Of a DNA stretch of 64,000 bases, positions 1 to 12,160 are shown one piece after another. The stretch is from positions 4,092,001-4,156,000 of the forward strand of contig JACTVC010000002.1 of NCBI GenBank assembly GCA_018417955.1, read 5' to 3'. The stretch comes from Laccaria trichodermophora. Lineage: Eukaryota; Basidiomycota; Agaricomycetes; Agaricales; Hydnangiaceae. The translations under genes and the position numbers were made by a program. The first letter of the stretch is position 1, and each line of letters opens with the position of its first letter. The notes under the pieces were generated by a model. The model saw only the letters and a program-made list of their open reading frames with translations. It did not search any database and had not been told where the DNA came from.

Positions 1-801
1 GCAGGGTATGATTCGGACGCGAAGGCGGGGATGCTTGGGGTTCAGACAATCGAGGTTTCTTGTAGGCGCGGGGGCCTGTAGGCGGTAACTTCGCTGCACC
101 GTTGCCGTTTCCGACTTGAGGCAGCGAGTTATAGGCACTCCTCGGGGAACGCGTATGTGACTTTGTATTGTTGACACTGTTAACTTGACGAGAGGAGTTC
201 ATTACTGTATCGTAAGACTTATCCAGTTCTGTGCTGTGAACAAGATAAGCGCCAGCTTGATAATCTGCGATTCGAAAAACATACGACAGCGAATTTATGA
301 CATGGTGAGACTCTAGAAGATCTAGCGTGAGCCTTTGGAATGGAGGGGCGAAGGTAGTGGCTACATACCTCGTAATGCAGCCTCGAGCTTTTCCACGACC
401 TTTCGCAAACCACGAACTTCCTCCTTCAACCTGCCTGTCTCTCCGTGTTTCAGAAGTTCATAGAATTGATCATTCTCCTCTTGTAAAAGTCGGGATCTCT
501 GTGTGAGGGCGGCTGTCACCGTTGAATGGCTAGATGTCGCGCTTGCCGCTGCGCTGTTAAAATGAGGCAACAAAATGGAAATCAACGCCGGTGGAAGGGT
601 GACCAGATCCGCCGTGGATGGACCAGGCTGCGTTGAAAGGTACTGGCGTAGCCGCGTCACCTCGTCCTAAATGACAGGGAACCAAGTGTGAATGAATGCA
701 AGTACAACTATGAAGAACCTTACGGTGAGTTCAGCGAGGCGCGTGTCCCTTTCCCTTAAATGAGATTCGAGCTCCAGTTCTCGAAGGGATGGGAGTTCCA
801 T
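1..801 (-). CDS. WTAP/Mum2-like coiled-coil protein (partial)
   Basis: The gene enters from the left edge without a stop, so its C-terminus is missing. I join exons 801-724, 666-369 and 264-1. The protein starts MELPSLREL, and the first two exons encode a heptad-rich coiled coil (RLLQEENDQFYELL, then RLKEEVRGLRKVVEKLE). Exon three carries TELDKSYDTV followed by a low-complexity basic tail with GPRAYKKPRL, a likely nuclear signal. The order helix, DPA-like linker, QEN helix, glutamate/leucine helix, then disordered tail resembles WTAP/Mum2, the scaffold of the METTL3-type m6A writer, which acts in the nucleus. That assignment is inferred from architecture and a short QEN similarity, not from a diagnostic active site. 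A different coiled-coil nuclear protein remains possible. The start ATG is the first one in frame with the coiled coil. Confidence 0.55.
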
Positions 802-1351
802 TAATGTGGAGGAGATGTTACAACAGCAAATGACGCTGAACCTCACTGAACATTCGAAACACCGATTTTGTCGGACCCTCAATTTACTTATTTGATAGAA
901 AACAAACTCCAAGCGCTTTAATCTCAAACTAGATGATTATAGTCTCGACATGTTGCCGTTCTGGAATCAACCCATCTGCTTACAGCCTTTTCTTGGCCTT
1001 TTTGCGTTATTTTTCTGACGAGACTCATAATTCCAGTTGCGATGGCATCATTGTGAGCCCCAAACACATGCAAAGATGTGCAAATACACCTTACTACTTA
1101 AGCCACTCATCCAAGGTCATCGTTCTACACAAAGGTGTGTATTCTTTTTATTTTTTTTCATCATTTCATTGGCTACGATGTTATCTATTCACACTGTACG
1201 AACGCGTCTATCAAGACGTCGTTGTGAGTTCCTTTCTACAACGGTATCTGAGCCGATCTATTTGCTTTCAACATTCGTTTTATGACTTTCACTGACATTT
1301 CTCTCTCCTCCACAGGACTTTATATCGTTGATATGTACCGTATATACTAAG
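802..1351. other. intergenic region, 550 bp
   Basis: This is the upstream region of the WTAP-like gene and the downstream region of the STEEP1 gene. It is AT-rich with T-runs near 1146-1160. Open frames on the plus strand here have no recognisable protein features. I see no RNA gene or repeat. Confidence 0.5.
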
Positions 1352-2006
1352 CTACAATTCATGCTCTCCGTCAAACGCATCGGGTGGGACCTGACCTTGC
1401 ATCTGAGTCAGGGCTCCTTTTACGATGTACAGGAAGGACGCCGACTTCACAGGTGGGGGTGATGACTGATACCCGATAACCAACGAGCACCGTGGGCACT
1501 GGAACCTGTACTGTTTCTCATGACCGTTTGCTCTTTGAATGAGATCAGCCCCGACCACCAAATTCAAAGCGAAAGGAATATACCTTTCCAGCAGAATGGG
1601 GTCGCTAGCGATGGCATTCAGCTTGAACACTCTCTGTCGGCCTTGATCACCGTCTTGACAACGTATGATAATCGCTTCGTCTGTTTTACGTCTGGGTAGT
1701 GCAGCTAGGCTTTTATCAATTACAAGCTAGTAGCAGATGGTGAATGAACGTATGTTATTGTCAGAGAGATGGAGATGACCACATACTATGAACTCGCCAC
1801 AAATACAATCTTGCCGACGTATCCTCATCGTAAGTTTTGGCAAGCGAATCCGACGAGAGAATGGACTCACAGTAGACCCGGAGGGATGTTGCTGAAGACG
1901 CCGTTGGTTGTGCTGGAAGGACGTCAGCGCCGATGTTTGAGAAATGAACAAAAGACGAACCATCCGCTGAGGACGATACCGCTGATCTGGAGACAACTTT
2001 GGGCAT
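1352..2006 (-). CDS. STEEP1 homologue (CXorf56 family)
   Basis: Exons 2006-1871, 1809-1787 and 1726-1352 give a protein of about 177 residues. After a short Ser-rich N-terminus comes YYCICGEF, the paired-cysteine signature of the family. It is followed by LVIDKSLAALPRRKTDEA and then two further cysteines (CPRC) with GYQSSP near the C-terminus, matching the two CxC/CxxC zinc-binding halves of STEEP1. The tiny 23 nt middle exon is required to restore YYCICGEF in frame, which supports the splice pattern. In animals STEEP1 promotes membrane curvature and COPII exit of STING from the ER. Fungi have no STING, so the ancestral role is presumably in ER export or RNA processing and is not shown here. 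Length is typical of fungal members. Confidence 0.85.
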
Positions 2007-2170
2007 CCTGGTGCGACGTTGACACCAGGCTTGTTCAGTAATAGAACACGATTCGCGTCGAGTGCAGTAATAATGTTCGCACGTGACCCCTCAAAGCTTC
2101 GCCTTTCTGCGTCGTCTCCCTGGCTGTCCTCCGGTAATTGTCCTTGTCTTCCCTACCACCACCCGTCTTT

Positions 2171-4135
2171 ATGGCTGAAAAAGATGCCACCGCAAGACTG
2201 AGGAGAGCAGTAAAAGGTATGCACACGCCGTTTTGTAAGAACTAAAGTCACAAACATATGCAGAAAACAACCTTTTTCTTGTGAAACGCCTCGTACAGAG
2301 AACTGACATGCGAAATCCCGACCCCGCTCCTCGAAGGTATACGTCACTAGCATGGGCTGCCGTCCTGGGCCATGAGGAAACCTTTGAATTTCTTTTGAGT
2401 TCTGGCCACGATGACGAGGAATTAAGCAAAGTGCGTGGTTTTTCCTGTTGGTTTAATTTGACTTTGACCCTCCCTTAGGATTCGGAGAATAACACCATTC
2501 TTATGCTTTTGTCAGACTTTAAATCTTCCCCACCAAATGTGTATGCCTCACCCTCGTCTACCATCGATTCCACAGCCGCAACTTTGCGGATGGCGCGCCT
2601 TTATTACGACCGCTATTCGTGGATATTAGACTGGTCAAACGTACACGGAAAGACGGCTCTTCATATAGCTGCGTTGATTGGAAATGAGGAACTTGTTCGA
2701 GTGCGTGACAGCGCGTATTTGGTCTCAAGATATATCTTACGCTCCTCACCAGATGTTGTGTGATCTTGGAGCCGATTTTGACTTGGCTGATAACAAGGGA
2801 AATACACCTCTTCATTAGTAGGTGAAGAAACTCAAAGTTTTTGGGTTTTGACTCATCTACATTCCAGTGCAAGCTCATGGGGCCATATACCTGTCAGTTT
2901 TTTTTGGTTCGCCGTCTTGACTCATCTATTTACAATCTTCTAGATTGTACAACTTCTCATTGAGAGAGGTTGTCAATATGCAGCAAGAAACAATGAAGGT
3001 TTTACAGCCTCAGATTATGCTTATTCGTAAGATTTGTGCGTCAAACATTGACAATTGTTTTGAGACAATTTGTAGCTTTAGCACAAGGGATACGCTCCAG
3101 GACGCAGCACGAATACAATTCGAGAACAACAAGAAGCAGCGTCGAAATATATTTGCACAGGCAGCTGCAAGAGGACATGAGTGGGGTGGCACTCCCCCTG
3201 TTTCCATTCCCCCACCAGTCCCAGCAAAGGACCGGAGTATACTGCCCAGGCTAAGAAGCGGTTCGGGGACGAGCCGCACTACTGCCACCTCGGACAGTGG
3301 GGAGCTCGATGGCGGTGGCCACGGACGATCTCTGACCGTGTCATCGTCGCCCTCCCAATGTTCCACTGGATCAAATTCATTCTTTCAGAATCACCAGACT
3401 TCAGGCTTTCACACAGCCCATACAACATCCACAAGTAGCGCGGTTACATTCTCTGCTCCTTCTCCAACACCGAAAGGCTTATCACCGAACCCACCAGCGT
3501 TAAATCCGGTGTCCGCACTATCACCTGTCGCCAGTCGTATGCGGGAGCGAGACGCAGATGCTATGGAAAAGTATTTAAGACGCAATCGTAGTGGAAGTCA
3601 AGGAACCACTTCGACGGATACCAAGTCACAGAATGAGTCAAACTATGCGTCAGCTGGACCATCAGCCAATGGTGACGATATCACGGCGTTGGGGAGCCAC
3701 ATGAGTGGTTCGGTGACCCCGAGAAGGTTACGCCCATCGATGTCAGCAGCTCAGCTTCGGACCACACACGAATCGTCCGGTGGTACAAACCATCATGAGA
3801 ACAGAAATCGCTCGGGCACAAGCCCAACGGTGTCACGTCCAGCCTTCTCTCCGCTTCCACTCCTCACGAGATCATCCTCTACGTCTAACTCGCTTCGATC
3901 GATCATCAGCGCGGATCGAGAGTCATTTGAAGAGCCTGAAAGTTATACTGGACCTCCTAGTCAGTATGCCCAGTTTCCAGAGCCACCAATGGCGACAGAG
4001 GGACCTAACACTCCAGTTGCCGCTCCGGGCAGGCGAAAAGGTTTTCATATCCTTGCAAAGCCTTTGCAAAGCTTTGACTCCTCCAGTTCGAGCCACCGGC
4101 GAGGGATGTCTGCGACATCCGTGCGAGGATCATGA
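2171..4135 (+). CDS. AVO2-like ankyrin-repeat TORC2 subunit
   Basis: Seven exons join cleanly: 2171-2216, 2264-2430, 2479-2700, 2753-2817, 2868-2892, 2944-3026 and 3076-4135. The N-terminus RLRRAVKENNLFLVKRLVQR is followed by ankyrin repeats (TSLAWAAVLGHEETFEFLL, KTALHIAALIGNEELV, DNKGNTPLH, GFTASDYAYS), ending about residue 200. The remaining roughly 350 residues are Ser/Thr/Pro-rich and disordered. Opening motif, repeat number and disordered tail match yeast Avo2, a peripheral ankyrin subunit of TOR complex 2 at the plasma membrane that influences signalling to actin and sphingolipid control. No enzymatic residues are expected. The upstream promoter is shared with the divergent STEEP1 gene (starts 165 bp apart). 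A generic ankyrin protein is the alternative. Confidence 0.75.
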
Positions 4136-4387
4136 CGACACACTGTATTGCCCCAATCTGTACCATTATCCCACCAATGTGCTACTGTATACTTATTTTC
4201 TTGCTGTTACACTGCCTGGAACAAGGACCTTGACGCCGGACTTGTATTTATTATGAGTGTATTAAATAGGTTTGTTGGTGTGATAGTGCCAAATAGGGAC
4301 ATGAGGGCATGGGTGACACAGTGAATCCAAGATTGTACATAAAGCCTGTCTATCCTCCATGCAAGTTATCCACGTTCCCTACCAACC

Positions 4388-6873
4388 ATGATACCTCCAC
4401 TGCCTGATAGTGATCCCGACCCCACCACCCAGATTCCCTGGCCAGCCGCGAGGGCAAAACTTCAAGCATATTCAACTACACACACCATCGTTCCCAATGA
4501 TGATCCTGGTCAACCCGGTGAAGTGAGAGCAAAGCTGGTTCCGGGAAAGCGGCTCTTGTCGACATGGGACCTCATAACTCTCAGCATATCTATGGCCGGT
4601 GCCCAAATTGCCTGGACTGTGGAACTTGGGTAAGGCTGTTACAAAATTTATGGACACTCCCTGACGTCCACAGCTACGGTACTCCATTCTTGCTGGGACT
4701 CGGTCTTTCTGAAGAGTTCTCCTCTCTCGTGTGGCTCGCAGGACCCATTAGTGGACTGATCGCACAACCTGTCATAGGTTGGTGAGCACCTCTACACCAC
4801 GCAAAGGGAAATTTACCCTTTTAGGTGCCGTGTCCGATTCTTCTACTTCAAAATACCGTCGCCGCTTTTGGATCATGCTCTCGACAATAGCTCTTGTGGT
4901 ATCCACCTTAACTCTTGCATACTGTCAGGAGATCGCTGCGTTCTTCGTTGATTCACTTGGCGTTGGTGAAGGCGACTGGGACGAAAAGCGGAACGAAAAG
5001 GTGCGTCTATGTGGCCGTCGAGTTCCCACCCCACTTTAAATCAAAACTAGGCTAGTAGCGCTGCCATCGGCCTGGCCATAGTCTCATTCTACATCCTCGA
5101 TTTCGCTTTAAACGGACTTCAAGCTTCCCTCAGGAATCTTTTACTTGACGTTGCTCCGCCGAGCCAATTGAACGCCGGAAATGCATGGCATGGTAGAATG
5201 ACAAATGCTGGCAACATAGTTGGTTACGGGTTTGGTGGGTCATTCTCAGATCATTGGCACATCCGTGTTTGATCAATCATATTAGGTTTTCTGCCTCTCG
5301 CTCAGTTGCCCATAATCAGGTTGCTGGGAGGTGATCAATTTCGCAAGTTCTGTATTATTTGCATAGTGATTCTCGTTGCAACCGTGGTAACTACTTGTGT
5401 ATGCCATGAAGAGGAAGAGCGTCCTGCCATGTCGCAGAGAACACAAGGGTTTGATCTATCGATGTCAGCTGGAATAAAAATCCTGACCATCGCATCAGGA
5501 GGGCAAGAGATGTCTACGACAACATACGTACAGCCGTCATCAATTTGCCCAGACCTATCCGACGTGTTTGCTACGTGCAACTGTTTGCATTCATGGGCTG
5601 GTGTGTATGTTGACTTCATTTCCTGTATCGTACATAACATTACCCATCTAGGTTTCCATTCCTGTTCTATTCGTGAGTGATCAACCACAATACTCTGAAT
5701 CGTACTAACGCAACTTCCCATGTAGGACAACGTATGTTGGACAGATCATGGCGTTTGAGCAGGGCAAAGAACCAGATCATGATTTCGCTATTCGGTCTGG
5801 AGAATTTGCCATGTTGATTTATAGCATAGGTTTGTCTGCCAACTATTTACTGCTTCTTCTGCTTCTAATATGCCATAAAGTTGGCGTCATTGCCGGAACA
5901 GTTCTACCCCATCTTGCTAGCCGGGATCGTCGGCTTATGGGGCACAAGAGCGATGTCGATGGAGATGCTGAACTATCTCGTATCAGGGAAACTGTTCGAC
6001 AATGGAGGGTAGATGCTGCTCGGCAAGGCAAACCTCTTCGCTTGCCCGTAATGCCATTTCTACTACGCAACATTTGGACGGGTGCTCTTCTCTTTTTTTC
6101 TCTCTTGATGTTTTCTACACTCTTCATTACAACGGTTCTCCAGGTTGGTGGGCAGATTATCCTGTAAAGTGACGTGTCAACACCCTCTTTTAGGCGACAA
6201 TATTTATCACTCTTGTGGGTATCTGTTGGGCAGTCGCGATGTGGGTGCCATTTGCAATCATAATGGAGGTTGGGTTCTCCTGGCATCAACCCTTATTATG
6301 CATTAACTTTTACCTCATCTAGCTTCTCAAGGAATCGCCCGCAAATCAGCCTGTCTTGGATGCAGGACGTCCTGTACGCGCACGCAACGTTTCCACCCCC
6401 GGCAATCTTTCTTCTATCAGCGTCCGTCGTGGCAGCGGTGTAGTGAGCGAACGGCAGCCTCTCCTTCGCCGCCGTTCTGTTGATGAGTATGACAACATCG
6501 CCGAGGAGGATGCCGTCGCCCCGCCGATGGCTGGCGGAACTGTGTTAGGCATTCACAATCTGGCGATTGTCATGCCTCAGTTCATTGTATGCCTCAATGC
6601 TATTCAGTTATCTTACATCTCACACTTTCATTTCAGGTAGCCATAGTGACGAGTGCAATCTTCCGCATTGTCGACGAGTCCACTGTTAAGTTGGCAGGTG
6701 ACGGCAACACCTATTACGGCAAAAACGGTGTCGCATGGGTCCTACGTTTTGGCGGATTGTGCACATTATTTGGGGCAATAATTGCGCGGATGGTCCCCCC
6801 AACTCCCACCGAGAAGGCAATGCGTCGTAGACTGGGTGAAATGAGGCTGTTGGGAGAAGAGAGCTCACCATGA
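4388..6873 (+). CDS. MFS sucrose/alpha-glucoside transporter (GPH/SUT type)
   Basis: Twelve exons: 4388-4629, 4674-4777, 4825-5000, 5051-5234, 5286-5448, 5499-5600, 5652-5672, 5726-5829, 5881-6143, 6194-6268, 6323-6586, 6637-6873. The product has about twelve membrane helices. TM1 is DLITLSISMAGAQIAWTVE, and the loop GPISGLIAQPVIGAVSD holds the MFS motif-A-like GxxSD typical of glycoside-pentoside-hexuronide/sucrose carriers such as S. pombe Sut1. NAWHGRMTNAGNIVGYGFG and AFMGWFPFLFYSTTYVGQ are family-conserved segments. A long cytosolic loop between TM10 and TM11 carries Ser/Arg-rich residues. The expected job is proton-coupled uptake of disaccharide at the plasma or vacuolar membrane; substrate cannot be read from sequence. 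The 21 nt exon 5652-5672 is needed to keep the frame. Confidence 0.85.
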
Positions 6874-7172
6874 TTTGCTTTTACAATCTTAGGACATCAC
6901 TAGATATACCTGCTTCCCCACCTATCTAGCCGTTTTTTGCCGTTTTCAATTTGCTAAAGTGCATAGCTTTGTAGAGTAATATACAAACAGCCTAGTCCCG
7001 AATGACGAAGAGTTCTAACTAAATCCCAAGGAAACAGAAGGCAAAATCCCAATCCTGTTTCTCTATACTCGATATACATCGGCACGGGATGTGGGTAGTC
7101 GGCGGAAGATCTTGTTCACCGAATAGCGCCTCACAGATACTTGGCACTGAAAATCGCTGGATTAATGTTTAT

Positions 7173-9623
7173 TCAAGTAACCAGAGAGAACGGCCTACAT
7201 GCAGCGCCTCGTGATGGGAGGTAGAATAATCGCAGCGACAACGCATGGGTAAGATTGAGAGAAAGATTCAACGATTCTTGGACCTGCAAGGTCAAGTGAT
7301 TTGGCTCTTTCAATGGATTGATAAACTTCCATCTTTAACACAAAAAGTGAGGATTTTACCTCCTCTTCCGTAGACAATCGCACACATCGAGTTTGCACCA
7401 TTTAAATGCGATACTTCTAAGCTCAACGCACCGCCATTGGACAGCACAAAACGTTCTGTCAGCAGGCTCACGTTAAACGTCTGGAGGTACACGAATAATG
7501 ATTGGTTTACCTCGTTTATAAACGGGCGGTCGATCTTGTATCGACATTTCACCATCGTCTTCGTCGACTACTTCGCAGCGTCCTGTATGAAGCACGACTT
7601 GCTTTTCTACCATGGCGCCCTTAGGCAGTGCCTTGACGACGATAAACAATGTTGGGAAATTAGCGGCCTGGTCAGCTGTTAGCAGGTCGTATCAAAGTGT
7701 GCAACTATCCCACCTTGCTTGCAGAGTGTCCTTTCTTGATCGATGGAAGATTATGAATGTCCTGGAGCCAATATATTTCTAGTTGTGTGTACCCAACCCA
7801 TCCGCCGCCAGACTTGTTCCTCAGTGCGTCGACTACTCGTCGGACATGCTGGCAGGAAAGAGCCATTTCTGTTGCAAGGGAGGGAGGCACTGGCAGGGAA
7901 AGCTGACCCGGAATAAGCCCGATTTGTCCCGATATAAAAACGCGTTCCTTGGCCTAACGATAGTTGAGTGAGAGGGCCCACTTGCAGTAAACAGATTCAA
8001 ACCCTGATCGCCTGTGAGTACGGACCGATATTAGCGGGAGCCCAGTAACTAAGAGCTTGAACGTGGAGCGCTTGACGGTCCATTGGCGCGTGTTCGTTGA
8101 GAGCAACACAGTCTAGTCGGACTCGACAGGACCTAGGAAGGTCAACTGCTACACAAGCTCGCGCTGGAGGACTGGCACCAAAAAACTTCGAATAAACGGC
8201 ATTAACGCGTCCAAATAATTCAATTGATGATAAGAAAATGTTGATATTGACGCAATCTGTCAACTGGAGGTCGTGACTGGCGAGATTGGCTTGAACCATT
8301 TTAGATTCACATCAACTCATGTCAGACGAAGGCTTACCTTTAAGGATGCTAAAACATTGCACCACCTCTTCCTCGACAGAGATGCCTTTATCCGTCTGTG
8401 CTTGAACATTGCTAACAAAAACCCAGGGGTCTAGCTTCTTGCTGGAAACGGGGTACATTGGATCCGCACTGAAATCGACTGAGAAAGGCGTCATAGGAAC
8501 CTTTTTCGCTTCTACCCTTTCTGACAATTGTACCGCATCGCTAATTTGAAGAAAGTCATCCTCAATTCTTTGCGGCATGTGAATGTAAAAATCTGAATCC
8601 ACTACTTTGAATTCCAGTTTCGCATTCTTTATGCGAAGAAAAGCCACGGTTGCAAAGTCGTTGTCGGCGTGGATAACAGTCTCAACCTCGGTGCTGTAAA
8701 AAAATTGAGACATAGGATGGTAAATTAACTTGATCGCTCACAGAACAATCCTGTGCTTGAATAGGGGACAATCGAGTGTTAGGCTTTCATATTCACCTCC
8801 TTCCCCGCAAATGTGTGAGCCGTATAGAGAATTCTTTGATCATCAATCAGCAATTATTCAAACAGGTTTTCGGGGACAGACAAGTTCCAAAAGAGTTGGC
8901 CGCATCTGCGCAAGAGACTTCCCAAGATGTTCGGTTGTGAGACCTATGCCTGCGACTTTGATTATTATGGCTTCCATTCCAGCATCAATCATTTCAGTGA
9001 GCAGCTCTCCCTGATCCCTTTGCCACAGATAACATAGCGGAGTCAAACCTAACCTTTGGCAGCTACTCGATTTTGATGAGCGACCTAGAATGGCGAGGTA
9101 ACGTGAGGACCTTACACGTTCTCCACCCTGACACGCTGGTAATCTGAGAGAATTGCGCCAACGGAAACTCCCTCTACGTTGGGGTGATGAGCCTTTAACA
9201 TCATTTAAATATAAGTCGAAGAAGTGTTTTGGACTGTCTAAACTCACTTTCACCTCTGCCAAAAGGGCATACAAGTCTTCGGTCTCATCACCCTCAACCC
9301 CACCCAAATGAGTTGGGTCCCGACTACCGTACTCCAATCCCTGTTCCAAAGCTCCACCAGTTATTACTCGACGATATAGAGGCACTTCCAAAGCGCGTGC
9401 AACAAATTCAATCGCATCTTGCCCAACGGTTTGGTAGAGATACGAGTCAAGTTCCTCTGCAACTGAGATAAATATCGGTGACGAGTCCACCTAATGGAGT
9501 CGAACCTTTTCCGGATTCTGGCGCTAGGGACGCTGCAGCTATAAGTTCGTGCCCATTTTTTGCACAGTGGAGGAGGTTGTAGCAGCTGTCCTTGCCGCCG
9601 CTGAGCAAGGCGAGATATTTCAT
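7173..9623 (-). CDS. DPH6: diphthine-ammonia ligase with RidA-like C-terminal domains
   Basis: The N-terminus MKYLALLSGGKDSCYNLLHC holds the PP-loop SGGKDS (residues 8-13) that binds ATP. DSYLYQTVGQDAIE, GVSVGAILSDYQR and CGEGGEYESLTLDCP follow, all conserved in Dph6. Downstream come two YjgF/RidA-like segments, one with NAVYSKFFG and RACVAVDLP, the other starting at IGPYSQAI and FISGQIGLIPGQLS. This is the long fungal form. The enzyme performs the last step of diphthamide formation on elongation factor 2 in the cytosol. First intron is 9505-9457 (minus). The last exon is reached by splicing to the frame ending LRLFYLPSRG, with stop at 7173-7175 and an AATAAA overlapping it. The gene has about ten introns; internal ones are approximate. 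It is divergent from FRS1, 85 bp away. Confidence 0.92.
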
Positions 9624-9708
9624 CGACTTTCGGCTTATGTAAAAGTTAAACGACCCTTACATACGCGACTTGGCAAACATCACCTACAATCTTCTACAAA
9701 TCCGCAGA

Positions 9709-12045
9709 ATGCCAACGGTAGCCGTCGATAAGGCTGATCTTTTGGAGAGACTCGGCCAGGAATACAGTGATCTCAATATCTTTTCAAGCCTTGATCTGGT
9801 CTGATTTGCATTTTCCACTAGCAACTGAGGAGTTCGACCAACTCTGTTTCGATTATGGATTGGAGTTAGATGAGGATGTGTGTTCTCATCACCAGTATAT
9901 CAACTTCGCACATTTTAACCTGCTGTAGACGACAGAGGAGGTACAAGAAGCGATCAGGAATGGTCTGCCTGCTGAGCGTCCTGTACGTTAACTTGATTCG
10001 TCCATCCGCACGAAATACTCATACCATCAACAGCAATTGAAAATAGAAGTACCTGCAAACAGGCACGGGTTCTGTTTCTGAACCTCCGTTCTGACAGCTC
10101 ATTTTCAGATGCTCTCAGATACGACCTCCTTTGCATTGAAGGCATCGCCCGCGCTCTCCGAGTCTTCCTCGGCAAATCAGAAGCACCGTTATACAGACTT
10201 GTGTATCCACCAGGCGGAGAGTCTGCCCTTCTTACCGCTTCTATCTCTCCTGAAGTGAGCGCAAGAAGTAGACCCAGTTTCGGTTTGAATACTTACTGGT
10301 AAATTTCAGACATCAAAAATACGACCGTTGTTTGCGTGTGCCATTCTTCGGAATGTCAAATTTACCCCTCGCTCCTACGCATCTTTCATGGATCTCCAAG
10401 ACAAACTTCATCAAAATATTTGTCGAAGGCGACAGCTTGTTGCGATTGGCACGCATGATTTAGATACCCTGACGGCACCATTTCGATACGAGGCAAGGGC
10501 CCCAAAGGATATCCAATTCATACCTCTTGGAAAAGATAGATCCTACACCGCAGAAGAGTTGATGACTGTATATGAGGTATGTTTCTGTGGTTAGCTTAGA
10601 AAAGCCATCGATTTACAGGTAATCAGTCCGAAAAACACCTTGCAAAGTATTTGCCCATCATTCGCGACTCTCCCGTTTATCCCATCATCTACGACGCCCA
10701 GGATCGGGTTCTATCTATGCCCCCCATCATCAATTCCGAGCATAGTAAAATCACTCTCGACACACGGAATGTCTTCATCGATGTAACAGCGACAGATCAG
10801 ACAAAACTGGACATTGTCGTGAACATTGTGTCAACAATGTTCTCAGAGTACTGTCAAGTGCCCTACACGTACGTTCTCTCCGCTAGAGTTTAGCTTTCGT
10901 TAAGCCACCTTACAGCATCGAACCCGTCAAGGTTGTGTCAGCCAACGGTCAAAGTCACATCTCCCCGAACATCTCCAACCAAAAGAGGACGGCCCACGCA
11001 TCGTATGTAAACTCATGTACTGGTCTTTCTCTCACCTCGTCGGAGGTCTCTGCACTTTTGCAGCGTATGTCGCTGCACGCCTCGGTATCTCCAACCAATC
11101 TCGACGAGATCTTGGTCAATGTGCCCGCTATTCGGCCAGACATACTGCACGAGTGTGATATCATGGAGGACGCTGCCATCGCTTATGGGTTCAATAATCT
11201 TCCTGATACATTTCCGTCCACAAATACTGTTGCACAACCACTAGCTATCAGCAAGCTGAGTGATGTTGTTCGCGTGGAATGGGCGCTAGCAGGATGGATT
11301 GAAGTTCTCCCGCTAATTCTTGTGAGATCCCATACACCACATCTCAAAAGGTTTATCTAATTTATTTTAGTGTTCGCATGAAGAAAATTTTGAGTGGCTG
11401 AATCATCAGGATGACGGAAGGACGGCAGTGAAGATTGCGAACCCCAAAACCCTTGAATTCCAGGTCGTCCGCACATCCCTTATACCAGGACTCCTCAAAA
11501 CCATTCGAGAGAACCGCTCGCACGCTTTGCCAATCAAAATTTTTGAAACGTCCGATGTCGTTTTCAAGGACGTCTCAAGAGAGCGGCAGGCTCGAAATGA
11601 AAGACACGCTGCTGCAGTCTGGTGCAATAAGTCTGCTGGCTTCGAAATCGTACATGGCATGCTGGATCGTGTCATGAAGATGCTTGACATCCCACGCATT
11701 AGAAGTGAAGACGATAAATCGGGGACGGGGTACTACATCAGGGAAGCAAGTGGTAAGTCCTTCCCCTTCTTCGTTCTTCCATCTATTCATACAGTCAATT
11801 CAGATGGCATGTTCTTCCCGGGTAGGGCGGCTACAATTTATTATCGTCCCAACCCGAGTAACCGCACAGATTTATCGTCTGTCGACGAAGCCGTGAAAGG
11901 TGATGTTCAAATTGGGCGATTAGGCATTTTGCATCCTTTTGTGCTCGAGAAATTCGAGATCGGCTTCCCTTGTTCTGCACTTGAATTCACCCTAGAGCCC
12001 TTCAAGAACCGGATGCAAAAAGCATGGACGGACGAGGAATATTAG
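9709..12045 (+). CDS. FRS1: cytosolic phenylalanyl-tRNA synthetase beta subunit
   Basis: Ten exons: 9709-9766, 9822-9877, 9929-9982, 10034-10062, 10119-10254, 10310-10575, 10627-10868, 10916-11321, 11371-11752, 11804-12045. The product (about 620 residues) starts [16 protein letters not shown] and contains the B1 core with EVPANRYDLL, the B3/B4 tRNA-editing domain ([36 protein letters not shown]), the B5 helix-turn segment, and the catalytic-like B6/B7 module ending [17 protein letters not shown]. It pairs with the alpha subunit to charge tRNA-Phe. The alpha gene lies in this same window. Intron four uses a GC donor at 10063: joining there restores ANRYDLL, whereas the nearest GT donor would insert residues. 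Start is the first ATG in frame with the conserved opening. Confidence 0.95.
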
Positions 12046-12160
12046 AGGAACCCGTTGCAGAATAGAAATAATGTACAAGATTGGAATAAACATGTCTACA
12101 TCATGCTATAGTCTTGTTTCGCGTGGAGAGGAACCATACATTCCCCAAAAGCCTCTGGAA

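Noticed and set aside
933..1295. 120-residue plus-strand frame
   Set aside because: Cys/Tyr/Phe-rich with no domain, no splice support and AT-rich composition like intergenic DNA.
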